Source: Xylophilus ampelinus
GTDB taxonomy: Bacteria > Pseudomonadota > Gammaproteobacteria > Burkholderiales > Burkholderiaceae_C
Length of the DNA stretch: 64,000 nt
Reading direction: 5' to 3'
Assembly: GCF_003217575.1 (NCBI RefSeq)
Contig: NZ_QJTC01000008.1
Span: 1 to 64,000 of the forward strand
A program made the position numbers and the translations under genes. A model generated the notes under the pieces. The model ran no database searches, was not told where the DNA came from, and saw nothing but the letters and a program-made list of their open reading frames with translations. Shown here piece after piece: positions 54,355-63,932 of this stretch. The stretch's first letter is position 1. The number at the start of each line of letters is the position of its first letter.

Positions 54355-56507
54355 AAAACTGGTCCCGGCGGATGCAGAGCAGCATGCTCTGCGGCGCATT
54401 GTTCGCTGCAACCCTGCTTCACGGCATCGCGGCACATGCGCAAGGCGCGATCCAATCCATCTCCGGCTCGGTTCAGGGCGGGTCGGAAATCCTGCGGGTC
54501 GATTTCTCGGAGCCGCTCGCGGCCGTGCCGGCCGGCTTCGCGATCCAGTCGCCCGCCCGCATCGCGCTCGATTTTCCGGGCACCACCAACGGCCTGGGCC
54601 GCAATGCGGTCGAACTCAACCAGGGCAACCTCCGGTCGGCCATGGTGGTCGAGGCAGGCGACCGCACCCGTGTCGTGCTCAACCTGAAGGTGGCGACTTC
54701 CTATACCGCGCAGATTCAGGGACGCTCGCTGCTGGTGTCGCTGGCGCCCGCAGCGCCCGCTGCCGTTGCTTCTCAAACCCGTGCCACCTTCGCCGAACCG
54801 TCGACTTCCGACGTGGCTGCCCTGCGCGACATCGACTTCCGCCGGGCCGACGACGCCACCGGCCGGATCGTCGTGACCCTGCCGAGCAACCAGGTCGGCG
54901 TCGATCTGCGCCAGCAGGGCCCGGCGCTGGTGGTGGACTTTCTCCAGACCTCGATGCCCGAAGGTCTGCGCCGCAAGCTCGATGTGTCCGACTTCGGCAC
55001 GCCCGTCCAGACCATCTCCACGACCCAGGTCGGCGAGCGGGTGCGCATGACGATCCAGCCGCGCGGCGACTGGGAGCACAGTGCCTACCAGAGCGACAAC
55101 CAGTTCGTGATCGAAGTGCGTCCGAAGAAGACGGATTTCAACAAACTCTCGCAGGGCCCCGGATTTTCGGGCGAGAAACTATCGCTGAACTTCCAGAGCA
55201 TCGAGGTGCGCTCGCTGTTGCAGGTGATCGCCGATTTCACCAACTTCAACATCGTCACGTCGGACACGGTTGCAGGTACGCTCACGCTGCGCCTGAAGGA
55301 CGTTCCGTGGGACCAGGCGCTCCAGATCATCATGGACGCCAAGGGCCTCGGCATGCGCAAGAACGGCACCGTACTCTGGATCGCGCCGAAGGACGAGATC
55401 GATGCGCGAACCAAGAAGGATCTGGAAGCCGAGCTTGCGATCCAGAAGCTGGAGCCGCTGCGCACGCAGGCCTTCCAGCTGAACTACGCCAAGGCGATCG
55501 AGATGGTGCCGCAGTTGCTCGGCGTGGGAACACCTGGCTCGGGCGTGTCCACCGGCGGTTCCAACAATGCACGCTTCCTGACCGAGCGCGGTAGCGCCAT
55601 CGCCGAACCGCGCACCAACCAGCTGTTCGTGACCGACACCGGCGCCAAGCTGGTCCAGGTGCAGGAGTTGATTTCCCGGCTGGACCGTGCGGTGCGCCAA
55701 GTGCTGATCGAGGCCCGGATCGTCGAAGCATCCGACACCTTCAGTCGACAACTGGGCGTCCGGCTCGGCGGAGGCGACCTGCGTGCCCAGAACGGCGGCA
55801 ACGGCGGCTACCAGCTCAGCGGCGACAACCGTGTCGCGATCGGTACCGGCTATGCCAACGCAGTGGCTTCTGCCGGCGCGGGCGGCACGGTCAACACGAG
55901 CGGCAACTTCGTCAACCTGCCGGTCGTGTCCAGCACCAATGGTTCCGCCGCCACCTTCGGCCTGTCGATATTCAACTCCGCGGCGAACCGGTTCCTGGCC
56001 CTGGAGCTGTCGGCCCTGGAAGCGGATGGCAAAGGCAAGGTGGTCTCGAGCCCCCGCGTGGTGACGGCCGACCAGGTCAAGGCGCTGATCGAGCAAGGTA
56101 CCGAATATCCGTACCAGCAGAATGCGGGTGGCCTGACCGGTGGCACTTCCATCGCATTCCGCAAGGCCGTGCTCAAGCTCGAAGTGATTCCGCAAATCAC
56201 TCCCGAAGGAAATATCATCCTCGACCTCGACATCACCCGCGATTCGCGCGGCGAGACCACATCGAGCGGTATCGCGATCAACACCAAGCACGTCAAGACG
56301 CAGGTGGTGGTCGAGAACGGCGGCACGGTGGTGATCGGAGGGATTTTCGAGCTGAACGAGACGGTGGACGAGACCAAGGTCCCGCTGCTGGGTGACATCC
56401 CCATCGCCGGCAACCTGTTCAAGAACCGCTCACGGATCTCCAACAAGACTGAAATGCTGGTGTTCATCACGCCAAAGATGATCGCGGACCGCACCGCTGC
56501 CCGGTGA
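54351..56507 (+). CDS. pilQ: Type IV pilus secretin PilQ
   Basis: The 718-residue protein is the outer-membrane secretin through which the pilus passes. It has a signal peptide (to about residue 31), two AMIN domains (about 40-240) and a secretin/TonB short N-terminal domain (LSLNFQSIEVRSLLQVIADF). The secretin N1 and pore domains follow, with VLIEARIVEASDTFSRQLG, VVSSPRVVTADQVKALIEQG and VPLLGDIPIAGNLFK. Length is typical. It is the last gene of pilMNOPQ; a low-GC lipoprotein gene follows after 30 bp. Confidence 0.95.
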   Translation: MKNWSRRMQSSMLCGALFAATLLHGIAAHAQGAIQSISGSVQGGSEILRVDFSEPLAAVPAGFAIQSPARIALDFPGTTNGLGRNAVELNQGNLRSAMVVEAGDRTRVVLNLKVATSYTAQIQGRSLLVSLAPAAPAAVASQTRATFAEPSTSDVAALRDIDFRRADDATGRIVVTLPSNQVGVDLRQQGPALVVDFLQTSMPEGLRRKLDVSDFGTPVQTISTTQVGERVRMTIQPRGDWEHSAYQSDNQFVIEVRPKKTDFNKLSQGPGFSGEKLSLNFQSIEVRSLLQVIADFTNFNIVTSDTVAGTLTLRLKDVPWDQALQIIMDAKGLGMRKNGTVLWIAPKDEIDARTKKDLEAELAIQKLEPLRTQAFQLNYAKAIEMVPQLLGVGTPGSGVSTGGSNNARFLTERGSAIAEPRTNQLFVTDTGAKLVQVQELISRLDRAVRQVLIEARIVEASDTFSRQLGVRLGGGDLRAQNGGNGGYQLSGDNRVAIGTGYANAVASAGAGGTVNTSGNFVNLPVVSSTNGSAATFGLSIFNSAANRFLALELSALEADGKGKVVSSPRVVTADQVKALIEQGTEYPYQQNAGGLTGGTSIAFRKAVLKLEVIPQITPEGNIILDLDITRDSRGETTSSGIAINTKHVKTQVVVENGGTVVIGGIFELNETVDETKVPLLGDIPIAGNLFKNRSRISNKTEMLVFITPKMIADRTAAR

Positions 56508-56537
56508 TTGCGTGTTGTTTTTTCAAGGGAACGAGAT

Positions 56538-58475
56538 ATGAAAAAATTACTTCGGGGATTTCTTGCATTCGCTTTAACCTGGCTGCTGGCCTCTTGTGGC
56601 GGAGGCGGTGGGAGTTCGGGCAGTGGCAATTTCGGTGCTACGCCGACGACGCCAGTCACCACAACGCCTACACTGACCGTCAGCATTGTCGACAGCTCGA
56701 ATGCTGCAGTCGGCGGCAATACCATCGGTTCCACTTCTTATGCGCGAGCTACGTTGAAAACCGCCGCTGGCATTGGTATTGCCGATAAGTTGATAACTTT
56801 CACCACGAACGATTCTGCTGCGACGCTTGCGCAGGCTTCGGGTCTGACTGATGCACAGGGCATAGTCCGGGTGAAGATTTCGCCTGCGCTGCTTTCTAGT
56901 GCTGCTGCTGGTACTGTGACTGCAACCGCCACATTCGACAATGCGACGATTACTGGATCAACTGATTTCCAGGTTTCCGCAACGAACGTGTCCTTAGCTA
57001 GCTTTGTGGTTTCTCCAAGCACTATTACGGCATTGCAGTCTGCTGCGGTCAATGCGCAGGTATTAGTTAACGGATCGGCTGCTACGGCTGGGCAGGTGCA
57101 GGTTGCACTTAGTGCCTCGTGCGGCACTTTTAGTCCGTCTTCTGTTACAACGTCAAGTAGCGGAACAATAGCGTCGGTTTATCAGTCGCTTGGCACATGC
57201 AGTGGTCCCGTCACCCTTACAGCCCAGCCTACTAATGGGCCAGCAATGACTACTACCTTAAGTGTTATTGCAGCGCGTGCAGCTAATCTGCTATTCGATA
57301 GTGCGGATCAGACCCTAATATATACATCCAAGGCAACAAGCGGCGTCAAACAGGCTACGCTCAAGTTCAAAGTCGTGAATTCTGCTAATCAAGCTATGGC
57401 TTCACAACCGGTGAGTTTTAGTTTGTCTAGCACAGCCATCAACGCGGGTGTAACTTTCGCAGGTGGTGTTATGCAAACGCAGGTAGTTAGCACTGATGCA
57501 AATGGTTTTGCATCCATCACAGTTTCTGCGGGGGCACTCCCGACGCCCGTAATTGTGACAGGTGCGCTTGTTTCCGACCCGTCTCTTACAGCCTCTTCGC
57601 TGACGTTGGCTGTTACCTCAGGTGTCCCCGCACAGGATAAATCGTCTTTAGCGGCGGAAAAGTTGAGCATTCAAGGCTTCGATATTGATGGCGTTACTAC
57701 CAATATAACCTTTCGCGTAAGCGATCGACAAAGTAATCCGGTGCCTGCGAATACTGCCGTGACTTTCGTGGCAAGTGCGGGGACAATCCAAGGCAGTTGT
57801 GTTTTGGATGCAAATTCCAGCTGTGTGGTGGTTTATACCTCCAGCGGTACTAGGCCAAGTAATGGGCGAGTGGCAATTTTGGCATATATCGATGGAGAAG
57901 AAGGATTTGTTGATACGAATGGCAATAATTATTACGATTCTGCGGATGCTGTGGAGACGTCAAATGCGCGAAGTCGTTTTGATGTAGGAACGGTTTTTCG
58001 TGATGATAATGAGGATGGCTTTCGTCAAGGCAATGAGCAAACATATCCCGGAGGCACAATCGGCACTGGCGCCTGTCCAAGCATCAACGGAGCGCCTTCC
58101 GTACAAAACACTTGCGATGGTGTATGGACGAGCAATATTCGCGTGCGACAGCAAGTCGTAATTGCACTCGCCACTACGGTAATAGATGCGATGGTCGATA
58201 CAGTGAAGTGGTCAAACAGCGGATTTGATGTTGTTATATCTGACCGGAATGGAAATAGTGCCCCTACCGGCACTAAGGTCGAAGCGTCTATCGCGAACAC
58301 TGATAGTAAATGTACCATTACGTCGGTATCCCCTGATGTTGTTTCTAGTGTGAATCGGCCTACGACCCACAGTATCATTTTTAATGGGGACGCGACTTGT
58401 GCACAGGCTCAAGTGAATATCACGACAACGACCCCACTTGGTACAAAGAGAGTAATTCAATTCTCCAAGACCTGA
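56538..58475 (+). CDS. Large Ig-like (Big_1/invasin-type) surface lipoprotein
   Basis: The 645-residue protein has a signal with lipobox LLASC (Cys near residue 18), a Gly/Ser linker, and at least three repeats resembling bacterial Ig-like (Big_1) domains, for example LTVSIVDSSNAAVGGNTIGS and ITVSAGALPTPVIVTGALVS. Two Asp-rich loops (DTNGNNYYDSAD and DDNEDGFRQGNE) could bind calcium. Its codon use is clearly more AT-rich than its neighbours. It sits between pilQ and aroK and overlaps the presumed aroK start. The role is unknown; a pilus-linked adhesin or surface protein is a guess from location. Confidence 0.72.
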   Translation: MKKLLRGFLAFALTWLLASCGGGGGSSGSGNFGATPTTPVTTTPTLTVSIVDSSNAAVGGNTIGSTSYARATLKTAAGIGIADKLITFTTNDSAATLAQASGLTDAQGIVRVKISPALLSSAAAGTVTATATFDNATITGSTDFQVSATNVSLASFVVSPSTITALQSAAVNAQVLVNGSAATAGQVQVALSASCGTFSPSSVTTSSSGTIASVYQSLGTCSGPVTLTAQPTNGPAMTTTLSVIAARAANLLFDSADQTLIYTSKATSGVKQATLKFKVVNSANQAMASQPVSFSLSSTAINAGVTFAGGVMQTQVVSTDANGFASITVSAGALPTPVIVTGALVSDPSLTASSLTLAVTSGVPAQDKSSLAAEKLSIQGFDIDGVTTNITFRVSDRQSNPVPANTAVTFVASAGTIQGSCVLDANSSCVVVYTSSGTRPSNGRVAILAYIDGEEGFVDTNGNNYYDSADAVETSNARSRFDVGTVFRDDNEDGFRQGNEQTYPGGTIGTGACPSINGAPSVQNTCDGVWTSNIRVRQQVVIALATTVIDAMVDTVKWSNSGFDVVISDRNGNSAPTGTKVEASIANTDSKCTITSVSPDVVSSVNRPTTHSIIFNGDATCAQAQVNITTTTPLGTKRVIQFSKT

Positions 58476-58978
58476 TCGCCCTGGTGGGTCTTCCGGGCTC
58501 CGGAAAATCCACTCTCGGCCGCCAGTTGGCCCTTCATCTCGGCCTGCAGTTCCTCGACACCGACCATGTGATCGAACAGCGGCTGGGCTGCAGCGTGTTC
58601 ACCTATTTCGAGCGGGAGGGCGAAGCCGCATTTCGCCTGCTCGAAAGCGAGGTATTGCACGAGCTGTGCTGCCTGACGTCCGTGGTTCTGGCCACGGGCG
58701 GCGGCGCGGTGCTCAGGGCAGAAAACCGGCAATCTTTGCGACGCGCAGGCCGGGTGGTCTATCTGCACGCCGTCCCGGAGAATCTGCTTCGGCGCTTGCG
58801 CCACGACCGCACCCGGCCACTGTTGCAGGTCGACGATCCGATGCAGCGTTTGAAGACGCTGTACCACGACCGAGATCCGCTGTACCGGGAAGTCGCGCAC
58901 GAGGTGGTCGAGACGGGCTTGCTGCCCGCCAGTGTGCTGGTGCAGGCGCTTGTCGGTTCGGGGCCTCAGGGCGCCTGA
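58472..58978 (+). CDS. aroK: Shikimate kinase
   Basis: The protein (about 168 residues) phosphorylates shikimate in aromatic amino-acid synthesis. Walker A is GLPGSGKST, the shikimate and Mg residues lie in DTDHVIEQRLG, GGGAV is the second substrate loop, and RTRPLL is the lid. The start is unclear. No ATG exists near the family's usual N-terminus. CTG at 58472 would form a CTGA overlap with the upstream gene and give LIALVGLPGSGK; TTG 58397 gives a longer, unlikely tail; GTG 58484 would cut the first strand. aroB follows after about 220 bp. Confidence 0.9.
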   Translation: MIALVGLPGSGKSTLGRQLALHLGLQFLDTDHVIEQRLGCSVFTYFEREGEAAFRLLESEVLHELCCLTSVVLATGGGAVLRAENRQSLRRAGRVVYLHAVPENLLRRLRHDRTRPLLQVDDPMQRLKTLYHDRDPLYREVAHEVVETGLLPASVLVQALVGSGPQGA

Positions 58979-59010
58979 ACAATGGAGCCGGATCTGCAGC
59001 AGCCCTGCGG

Positions 59011-59031
59011 CCCGTAGCCCGTAGCCCGTAG
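59011..59031 (+). repeat. Three tandem CCCGTAG heptamers
   Basis: CCCGTAG is repeated three times, with a partial fourth unit, in the gap between aroK and aroB. No function is evident. Confidence 0.6.
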
Positions 59032-59197
59032 CCCCTGTCCTGGCGCAGGGCTATTTGATGCGGGCGGACCTCTTACACTGATCGCCGGGGTTCGAGCCGC
59101 TGCCTTGGGCTTGCTATCGAATGCAGGAGGCCATGGTGGTCGGCTTCCTCACCCGTCCGGTCTACACTTCTTTTTGCCTTTTCAGGCTTTGTGTCCG

Positions 59198-60361
59198 ATG
59201 TCCGTCAACGCTTTCGTGTCTTCGCCTTCGGTGTTGTCCCCGTTTCCCGCGCCTGCCGGGCCGGTAGCGGAGGTGCGGATCGACTTCGGTCCGCGCAGCT
59301 ATGCCATCGCGATCGGCCCGGGCCTGCTCGGGGCGGCGCAGACGTATGGCGATCTTCCACGCGCCAGTACCGCGCTGGTGGTCACCAACGACACCGTCGC
59401 GCCGCTGTATGCAGCACGCCTGATCGCCGCCCTGGCGCCGCAGTACGCCCAGGTGCACACGGTCTCGCTCCCCGACGGTGAAAGCTACAAGACCTGGGAA
59501 TCGCTGAACCTCGTCTTCGACGCGCTGCTCGCCAACGCCTGCGACCGCAAGACCGTTCTCTTCGCCCTCGGCGGCGGGGTCGTCGGCGACATGACCGGCT
59601 TCGCCGCGGCTTGCTACATGCGCGGCGTGCCGTTCGTGCAGGTGCCGACCACGCTGCTCGCCCAGGTGGATTCCTCCGTGGGCGGCAAGACGGCGATCAA
59701 CCATCCGCTGGGCAAGAACATGATCGGCGCGTTCTACCAGCCGCAGCGGGTGGTGTGCGACCTGGAAACGCTGCGCACTTTGCCGCCGCGGGAGATCAGC
59801 GCCGGCCTGGCCGAGGTCATCAAGTACGGCCCGATCTACGACATGGACTTCTTCGGATGGATCGAGTCGAACGTCGAAGCGCTGCGGGCCTGCGAGGTGG
59901 ACGCGCTGGCCTATGCGGTGCGCCGCAGCTGCGAGATCAAGGCGACCGTGGTGGCCGCCGACGAGCGTGAGACCGGGTTGCGGGCGATCCTGAATTTCGG
60001 CCACACGTTCGGCCACGCGATCGAGGCGGGCATGGGCTACGGCAACTGGCTGCACGGCGAAGGCGTCGGCTGCGGCATGGTGATGGCCGCCCACCTGTCG
60101 CAGCGGCTGGGGCTGGTCGATGCCGCCTTCGTCGAGCGGCTGACGGCGCTGGTGGTGCGTGCCGGCCTGCCGGTCGCAGGCCCGGTGCTGGATGCGGCCG
60201 ACAACGCGGGCCGGTACCTGGAACTGATGCGGGTCGACAAAAAGGCCGAGGGCGGCGAAGTCCGCTTCGTGCTGATCGACGGCCCGGGTCGCGCGGTGGT
60301 GCGATCGGCGCCCGACGCGCTGGTGCGCGAGGTGATCGACGCGTGCTGCGTGCCGGCGTGA
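59198..60361 (+). CDS. aroB: 3-dehydroquinate synthase
   Basis: The 387-residue protein converts DAHP to 3-dehydroquinate in the shikimate pathway, using NAD and a divalent metal. Family blocks are [44 protein letters not shown], and the metal histidines in GHTFGHAIE and LHGEGVGCG. The ATG at 59198 begins MSVNAFVSS; the first 24 residues are a variable extension. It overlaps dgt by one base (TGATG), so the two are coupled. Confidence 0.95.
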   Translation: MSVNAFVSSPSVLSPFPAPAGPVAEVRIDFGPRSYAIAIGPGLLGAAQTYGDLPRASTALVVTNDTVAPLYAARLIAALAPQYAQVHTVSLPDGESYKTWESLNLVFDALLANACDRKTVLFALGGGVVGDMTGFAAACYMRGVPFVQVPTTLLAQVDSSVGGKTAINHPLGKNMIGAFYQPQRVVCDLETLRTLPPREISAGLAEVIKYGPIYDMDFFGWIESNVEALRACEVDALAYAVRRSCEIKATVVAADERETGLRAILNFGHTFGHAIEAGMGYGNWLHGEGVGCGMVMAAHLSQRLGLVDAAFVERLTALVVRAGLPVAGPVLDAADNAGRYLELMRVDKKAEGGEVRFVLIDGPGRAVVRSAPDALVREVIDACCVPA

Positions 60362-61527
60362 TGCTGGCACCGTACGCCAGCGATCCTCACCGGAGCCGTG
60401 GCCGGCGCTTTGCCGAAACGTCCGCGCCCACCCGCACCGATTTCCAGCGCGACCGCGACCGGATCGTGCATTCCACCGCATTCCGGCGGCTGGTCTACAA
60501 GACGCAGGTGTTCCTGAACCACGAGGGCGATCTGTTCCGTACCCGGTTGACCCATTCGTTGGAGGTGGCGCAGCTCGGCCGGTCGATCGCACGGTCGCTG
60601 CGGCTCAACGAGGACCTGGTCGAAGGCATCGCGCTGGCGCACGACCTGGGCCACACGCCATTCGGGCATGCCGGGCAGGACGAGCTCGATGCCTGCATGG
60701 CGGGCCACGGCGGCTTCGAGCACAACCTGCAGAGCCTGCGGGTGGTCGACCTGCTGGAAGAGCGCTACCCCGACTACGACGGGCTCAACCTCTGCTTCGA
60801 GATGCGCGAGGGCATCCTCAAGCACTGTTCGCGCGCCAATGCCGAACGGATCGACGTCCGGGAGCCCGGCGGCGTGGCGCGCCGATTCCTCGACCGCACC
60901 CAGCCGAGCCTGGAGGCACAGCTCTGCAATCTGGCCGACGAGATCGCCTACAACGCGCACGACATCGACGACGGCGTGCGCTCGGGCCTGATTACGCTGG
61001 AGCAACTCGACGCGGTGCCGCTCTTCGCCCGCTACCGCGACGAGGCGCTGGCCGCCCACCCGTCGCTGGCGGCAGACGATTTCCGGCGACGCCTGCTGCA
61101 CGAGACGATCCGCCGGATGCTCAGCGCGCAGGTCTACGACGTGATCGACGCCACCGGCGCCGCGATCGGTCGCGCGACTCCCTCGACGGCCGACGCCGCG
61201 CGCCAGGGGCCGCCGCTGGTGCGTTTCGGCGACGCGATGCGCAGCGAATCGACCGCGCTCAAGCGCTTCCTGTTCCAGAACCTCTACCGGCATCCGCAGG
61301 TGATGGCCACCACCGGCCACGCGCGCCAGGTGGTCCGGGAGCTGTTCGATGCATACCGGTCGGCGCCGGGCGAGATGCGCGCCAACCCGGGCGTCCGGGC
61401 GCATGTGAGCGACGGCGACGGGCCGATGTCGCCCGAGCGCGTGGTGGCCGACTACGTTGCCGGCATGACCGACCGCTTCGCGACCCGCGAGCACGAGCGG
61501 CTGACCGGCACCCGCCTCTTTCCCTAG
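60361..61527 (+). CDS. dgt: Deoxyguanosinetriphosphate triphosphohydrolase-like protein
   Basis: The 388-residue HD-domain protein fits the dGTPase-like family. The HD metal residues are seen as RLTHSLEV (His), HDLGHTPFGHAG (His-Asp) and LADEIAYNAHDIDD (Asp). The N-terminal DRDRIVHSTAFRRL block is typical. The family hydrolyses dNTPs to nucleosides and triphosphate, but substrate choice differs among members. The ATG at 60361 overlaps the aroB stop by one base. The aroK-aroB-dgt order is common in betaproteobacteria. Confidence 0.92.
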   Translation: MLAPYASDPHRSRGRRFAETSAPTRTDFQRDRDRIVHSTAFRRLVYKTQVFLNHEGDLFRTRLTHSLEVAQLGRSIARSLRLNEDLVEGIALAHDLGHTPFGHAGQDELDACMAGHGGFEHNLQSLRVVDLLEERYPDYDGLNLCFEMREGILKHCSRANAERIDVREPGGVARRFLDRTQPSLEAQLCNLADEIAYNAHDIDDGVRSGLITLEQLDAVPLFARYRDEALAAHPSLAADDFRRRLLHETIRRMLSAQVYDVIDATGAAIGRATPSTADAARQGPPLVRFGDAMRSESTALKRFLFQNLYRHPQVMATTGHARQVVRELFDAYRSAPGEMRANPGVRAHVSDGDGPMSPERVVADYVAGMTDRFATREHERLTGTRLFP

Positions 61528-61599
61528 AGCGGTCAGGGCTCCGGCCACGGCGGGACCGCGAAAGTACGCCGCGCCGGTAGAATTCGCGCCCCTGCGGCC

Positions 61600-62247
61600 A
61601 TGGCCTCTGCCGTCCGCCATTCCTTCCTGGTGACCGCCGTGCCTCTTCCCGTTTCCGATTCCGCGCCGGCCGCCTACGACGAAGCCGCCATCGCCGACAC
61701 CCGACTCTGGCTGGAGCGCGCGGTGATCGGGCTCAACCTGTGTCCCTTCGCCAAGAGCGTCCACGCCAAGGCGCAGATTCGATATGTCTCCTGCGCCACG
61801 GAGTTCGAAGGCGACCTTTTGGACATATTGGAATCCGAGGCGAAAGGCCTCGTAGCCGAAGATCCGCGCCGACTGGATACTATACTTTTGATAGCAACAG
61901 GCTGTCTGAGTGATTTTCTGGATTTCAACGACTTTCTCGGCCGCGCCGAGCGCCGCCTGCGGCGTGCCGGTTTCGACGGCGTGCTGCAGCTGGCCAGCTT
62001 CCATCCCGACTACTGCTTCGCCGGCACCGAGCCCGAAGACGTGACCAACTGCACCAACCGTGCGCCCTGGCCCACCCTGCACCTGCTGCGGGAAGCCAGC
62101 CTCGACCGGGCGGTGGAGGCGTTTCCCGATGCCGAAGCGATCTACGAGCGCAACATGGAGACGTTGGAGCGGATCGGCTTCGCCGGCTGGTCGGCGCTCG
62201 ACGTATCGGCCGGCGCCGCGCATCGCGCTGCAGGGGAGGGCGCATGA
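61600..62247 (+). CDS. DUF1415 family protein
   Basis: The 215-residue protein matches the DUF1415 family: TRLWLERAVIGLNLCPFAKSV, RYVSCATEFEGDLLDILESE and FHPDYCFAGTEPEDVTNCTN-type blocks. Its function is unknown. The first 25 residues may be extra, since a GTG lies further in. A segment around 61815-61930 is AT-rich and contains a palindrome-like ACTATACTTTTGATAGCAAC that is translated. It overlaps the following methyltransferase gene by four bases, so a joint role is likely. Confidence 0.88.
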   Translation: MASAVRHSFLVTAVPLPVSDSAPAAYDEAAIADTRLWLERAVIGLNLCPFAKSVHAKAQIRYVSCATEFEGDLLDILESEAKGLVAEDPRRLDTILLIATGCLSDFLDFNDFLGRAERRLRRAGFDGVLQLASFHPDYCFAGTEPEDVTNCTNRAPWPTLHLLREASLDRAVEAFPDAEAIYERNMETLERIGFAGWSALDVSAGAAHRAAGEGA

Positions 62248-63140
62248 GCAAGGCCGCACGCCCTCTGCAGAAAGCGCCCGCACGCGGCGCACCGCCGGCA
62301 CCGTCGGTTGCCGGCGAACTGCGGCCCGGACAGTCGATCGAGCTGCTGCAGGAGCTGCACATACTCACCCGCGACGGCCGGTTGAACCAGGATTCGCGCC
62401 GCAAGTTGAAGCAGGTCTACCACCTCTTCCAGTTCATCGAAACGCTGCTGAAGGAACTGCCCGAGGGGGGCGCCGGCGCCACGCTGGCCGACCACGGCGC
62501 GGGCAAGTCGTACCTGGGCTTCATCGTCTACGACCTGTTCTTCAAGGCCCTCGGGTCGGGCCGCATCTACGGCATCGAGATGCGGGCGGAACTGGTGCAG
62601 AAGTCACAGGCCCTCGCGGCGCGGCTGGGTTTCGACCGGATGTCGTTCCTGTCGCTGAGCGTGGCCGAATCGACCACCTCCGCCGTCTTGCCGGCGCGGA
62701 TCGACATGGTCACCGCCCTGCATGCCTGCGATACCGCCACCGACGACGCGATCGACTTCGGCCTGGCCAAGAACGCGTGCTGCATGGTGCTGGTGCCCTG
62801 CTGCCAGGCGGAAGCCGCGGCCTGCCTGCGGCAAAACAAGGCCCTGGCGCTGGCTCGCACGCCTTTGGCCGAGCTGTGGCGCCATCCGCTGCACACCCGT
62901 GAACTCGGCAGCCAGATCACCAACGTGCTGCGCTGCCTGTACCTGGAGGCCAGCGGCTACCAGGTCACCGTGACCGAATTGGTCGGCTGGGAGCACAGCA
63001 TGAAGAACGAGCTGATCGTGGCGCGCTGGACCGGCCAGAAGAAACGCAGCGCCGCCGAGCGGCTCCATGCCATCCTGGAGCAGTTCGGGCTGCAGGCGCT
63101 GGCCGGAACCCGGTTCGCACGGGTGCCGACGCCTGTGTGA
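62244..63140 (+). CDS. Class I SAM-dependent methyltransferase (Methyltransf_32 type)
   Basis: The 298-residue protein has a SAM-binding motif LADHGAGKSYLGFIVYD, then IYGIEMRAELVQKSQALA, and VTALHACDTATDDAIDFG with LVPCCQ. These resemble the Methyltransf_32 group, related to TRM13-type and METTL25-type enzymes. The substrate is unknown; RNA is possible. The ATG at 62244 is in an ATGA overlap with the DUF1415 gene. The C-terminus is basic (RWTGQKKRSAAERL). Confidence 0.82.
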   Translation: MSKAARPLQKAPARGAPPAPSVAGELRPGQSIELLQELHILTRDGRLNQDSRRKLKQVYHLFQFIETLLKELPEGGAGATLADHGAGKSYLGFIVYDLFFKALGSGRIYGIEMRAELVQKSQALAARLGFDRMSFLSLSVAESTTSAVLPARIDMVTALHACDTATDDAIDFGLAKNACCMVLVPCCQAEAAACLRQNKALALARTPLAELWRHPLHTRELGSQITNVLRCLYLEASGYQVTVTELVGWEHSMKNELIVARWTGQKKRSAAERLHAILEQFGLQALAGTRFARVPTPV

Positions 63141-63195
63141 CGATGGGGCCGCCTTCGCGGCCGGCCCAGGGTCTGCCGGTCCTTATCATCGCGCC

Positions 63196-63903
63196 ATGGC
63201 CCGTCTCGCCCGTCTCACCGTTCCCGGTCTTCCCCACCATGTAATGCTGTGCGGCAACGACGGTGCCGTGATTTTTCGCGACGATGCGGACCGGGCGTTC
63301 ATGGTGCGGTTGCTGGCCGACCATGCGGCGGCGTTCGGCATCGCGGTCCATGCGTACACGCTGCTCGACCACCGGCTGCAGCTGCTGGTCACGCCCGAGG
63401 GGGTCGAAAGCAAACTGTCGGGCTGGATGCAGGCGGTCGGCCGGCGCTACGTGCGGTATTTCAACGACCGGCACGGGCGCACCGGGACGCTGTGGGAGGG
63501 CCGTTACCGGGCGACGGTAGTGGAGGCCGCCCGCTACCTGCTGCCCTGCATGGTGGCGATCGACCTGGCCCCCGTGCATGTGCAACTGGCTATCCGGCCG
63601 GCCGACCACGCCTGGTCGAGCCACCGGCACTGGATCGGGCAGGTGCAGGCGCGGTGGCTCAAGCCGCATCCGATGGTCTGGGACTTGGGCAACACACCCT
63701 TCGCGCGGGAAGCGGCCTATGCGGCGTTGGTCGATGCGGGGCTCTCGGCGGCCGACCGAGAGCGGATCGAGACCGACACACTGCGCGGCTGGGCGATGGG
63801 GTCGCCGGAATTCACCTCGGCCTTACAGGCGCGGACACTGCGCAGGGTAACGCGTGCCCGTGCCGGGCGCCCGCCGGGCCGACCGAGTGCCTCACCTGAG
63901 TAA
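63196..63903 (+). CDS. REP-associated transposase (Y1_Tnp)-like protein with degenerate HUH motif
   Basis: The 235-residue protein follows the plan of RAYT/IS200-like Y1 transposases: MARLARLTVPGLPHHVMLCG, IFRDDADRAFMVRLL, RRYVRYFNDRHGRTGTLWEG and HAWSSHRHWIG. In intact relatives YVLMPNHVHLLVTP carries the two metal-binding histidines. Here the same position reads YTLLDHRLQLLVTP, so both are replaced (by Arg and Gln). The usual YIHLNPV is also changed (VAIDLAPV). It is likely not a working nuclease, unless another residue substitutes. It may be a domesticated or decaying copy. Confidence 0.78.
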   Translation: MARLARLTVPGLPHHVMLCGNDGAVIFRDDADRAFMVRLLADHAAAFGIAVHAYTLLDHRLQLLVTPEGVESKLSGWMQAVGRRYVRYFNDRHGRTGTLWEGRYRATVVEAARYLLPCMVAIDLAPVHVQLAIRPADHAWSSHRHWIGQVQARWLKPHPMVWDLGNTPFAREAAYAALVDAGLSAADRERIETDTLRGWAMGSPEFTSALQARTLRRVTRARAGRPPGRPSASPE

Positions 63904-63932
63904 ACGTTGGTTGTGTCGTGCCCGCTCCCCGC

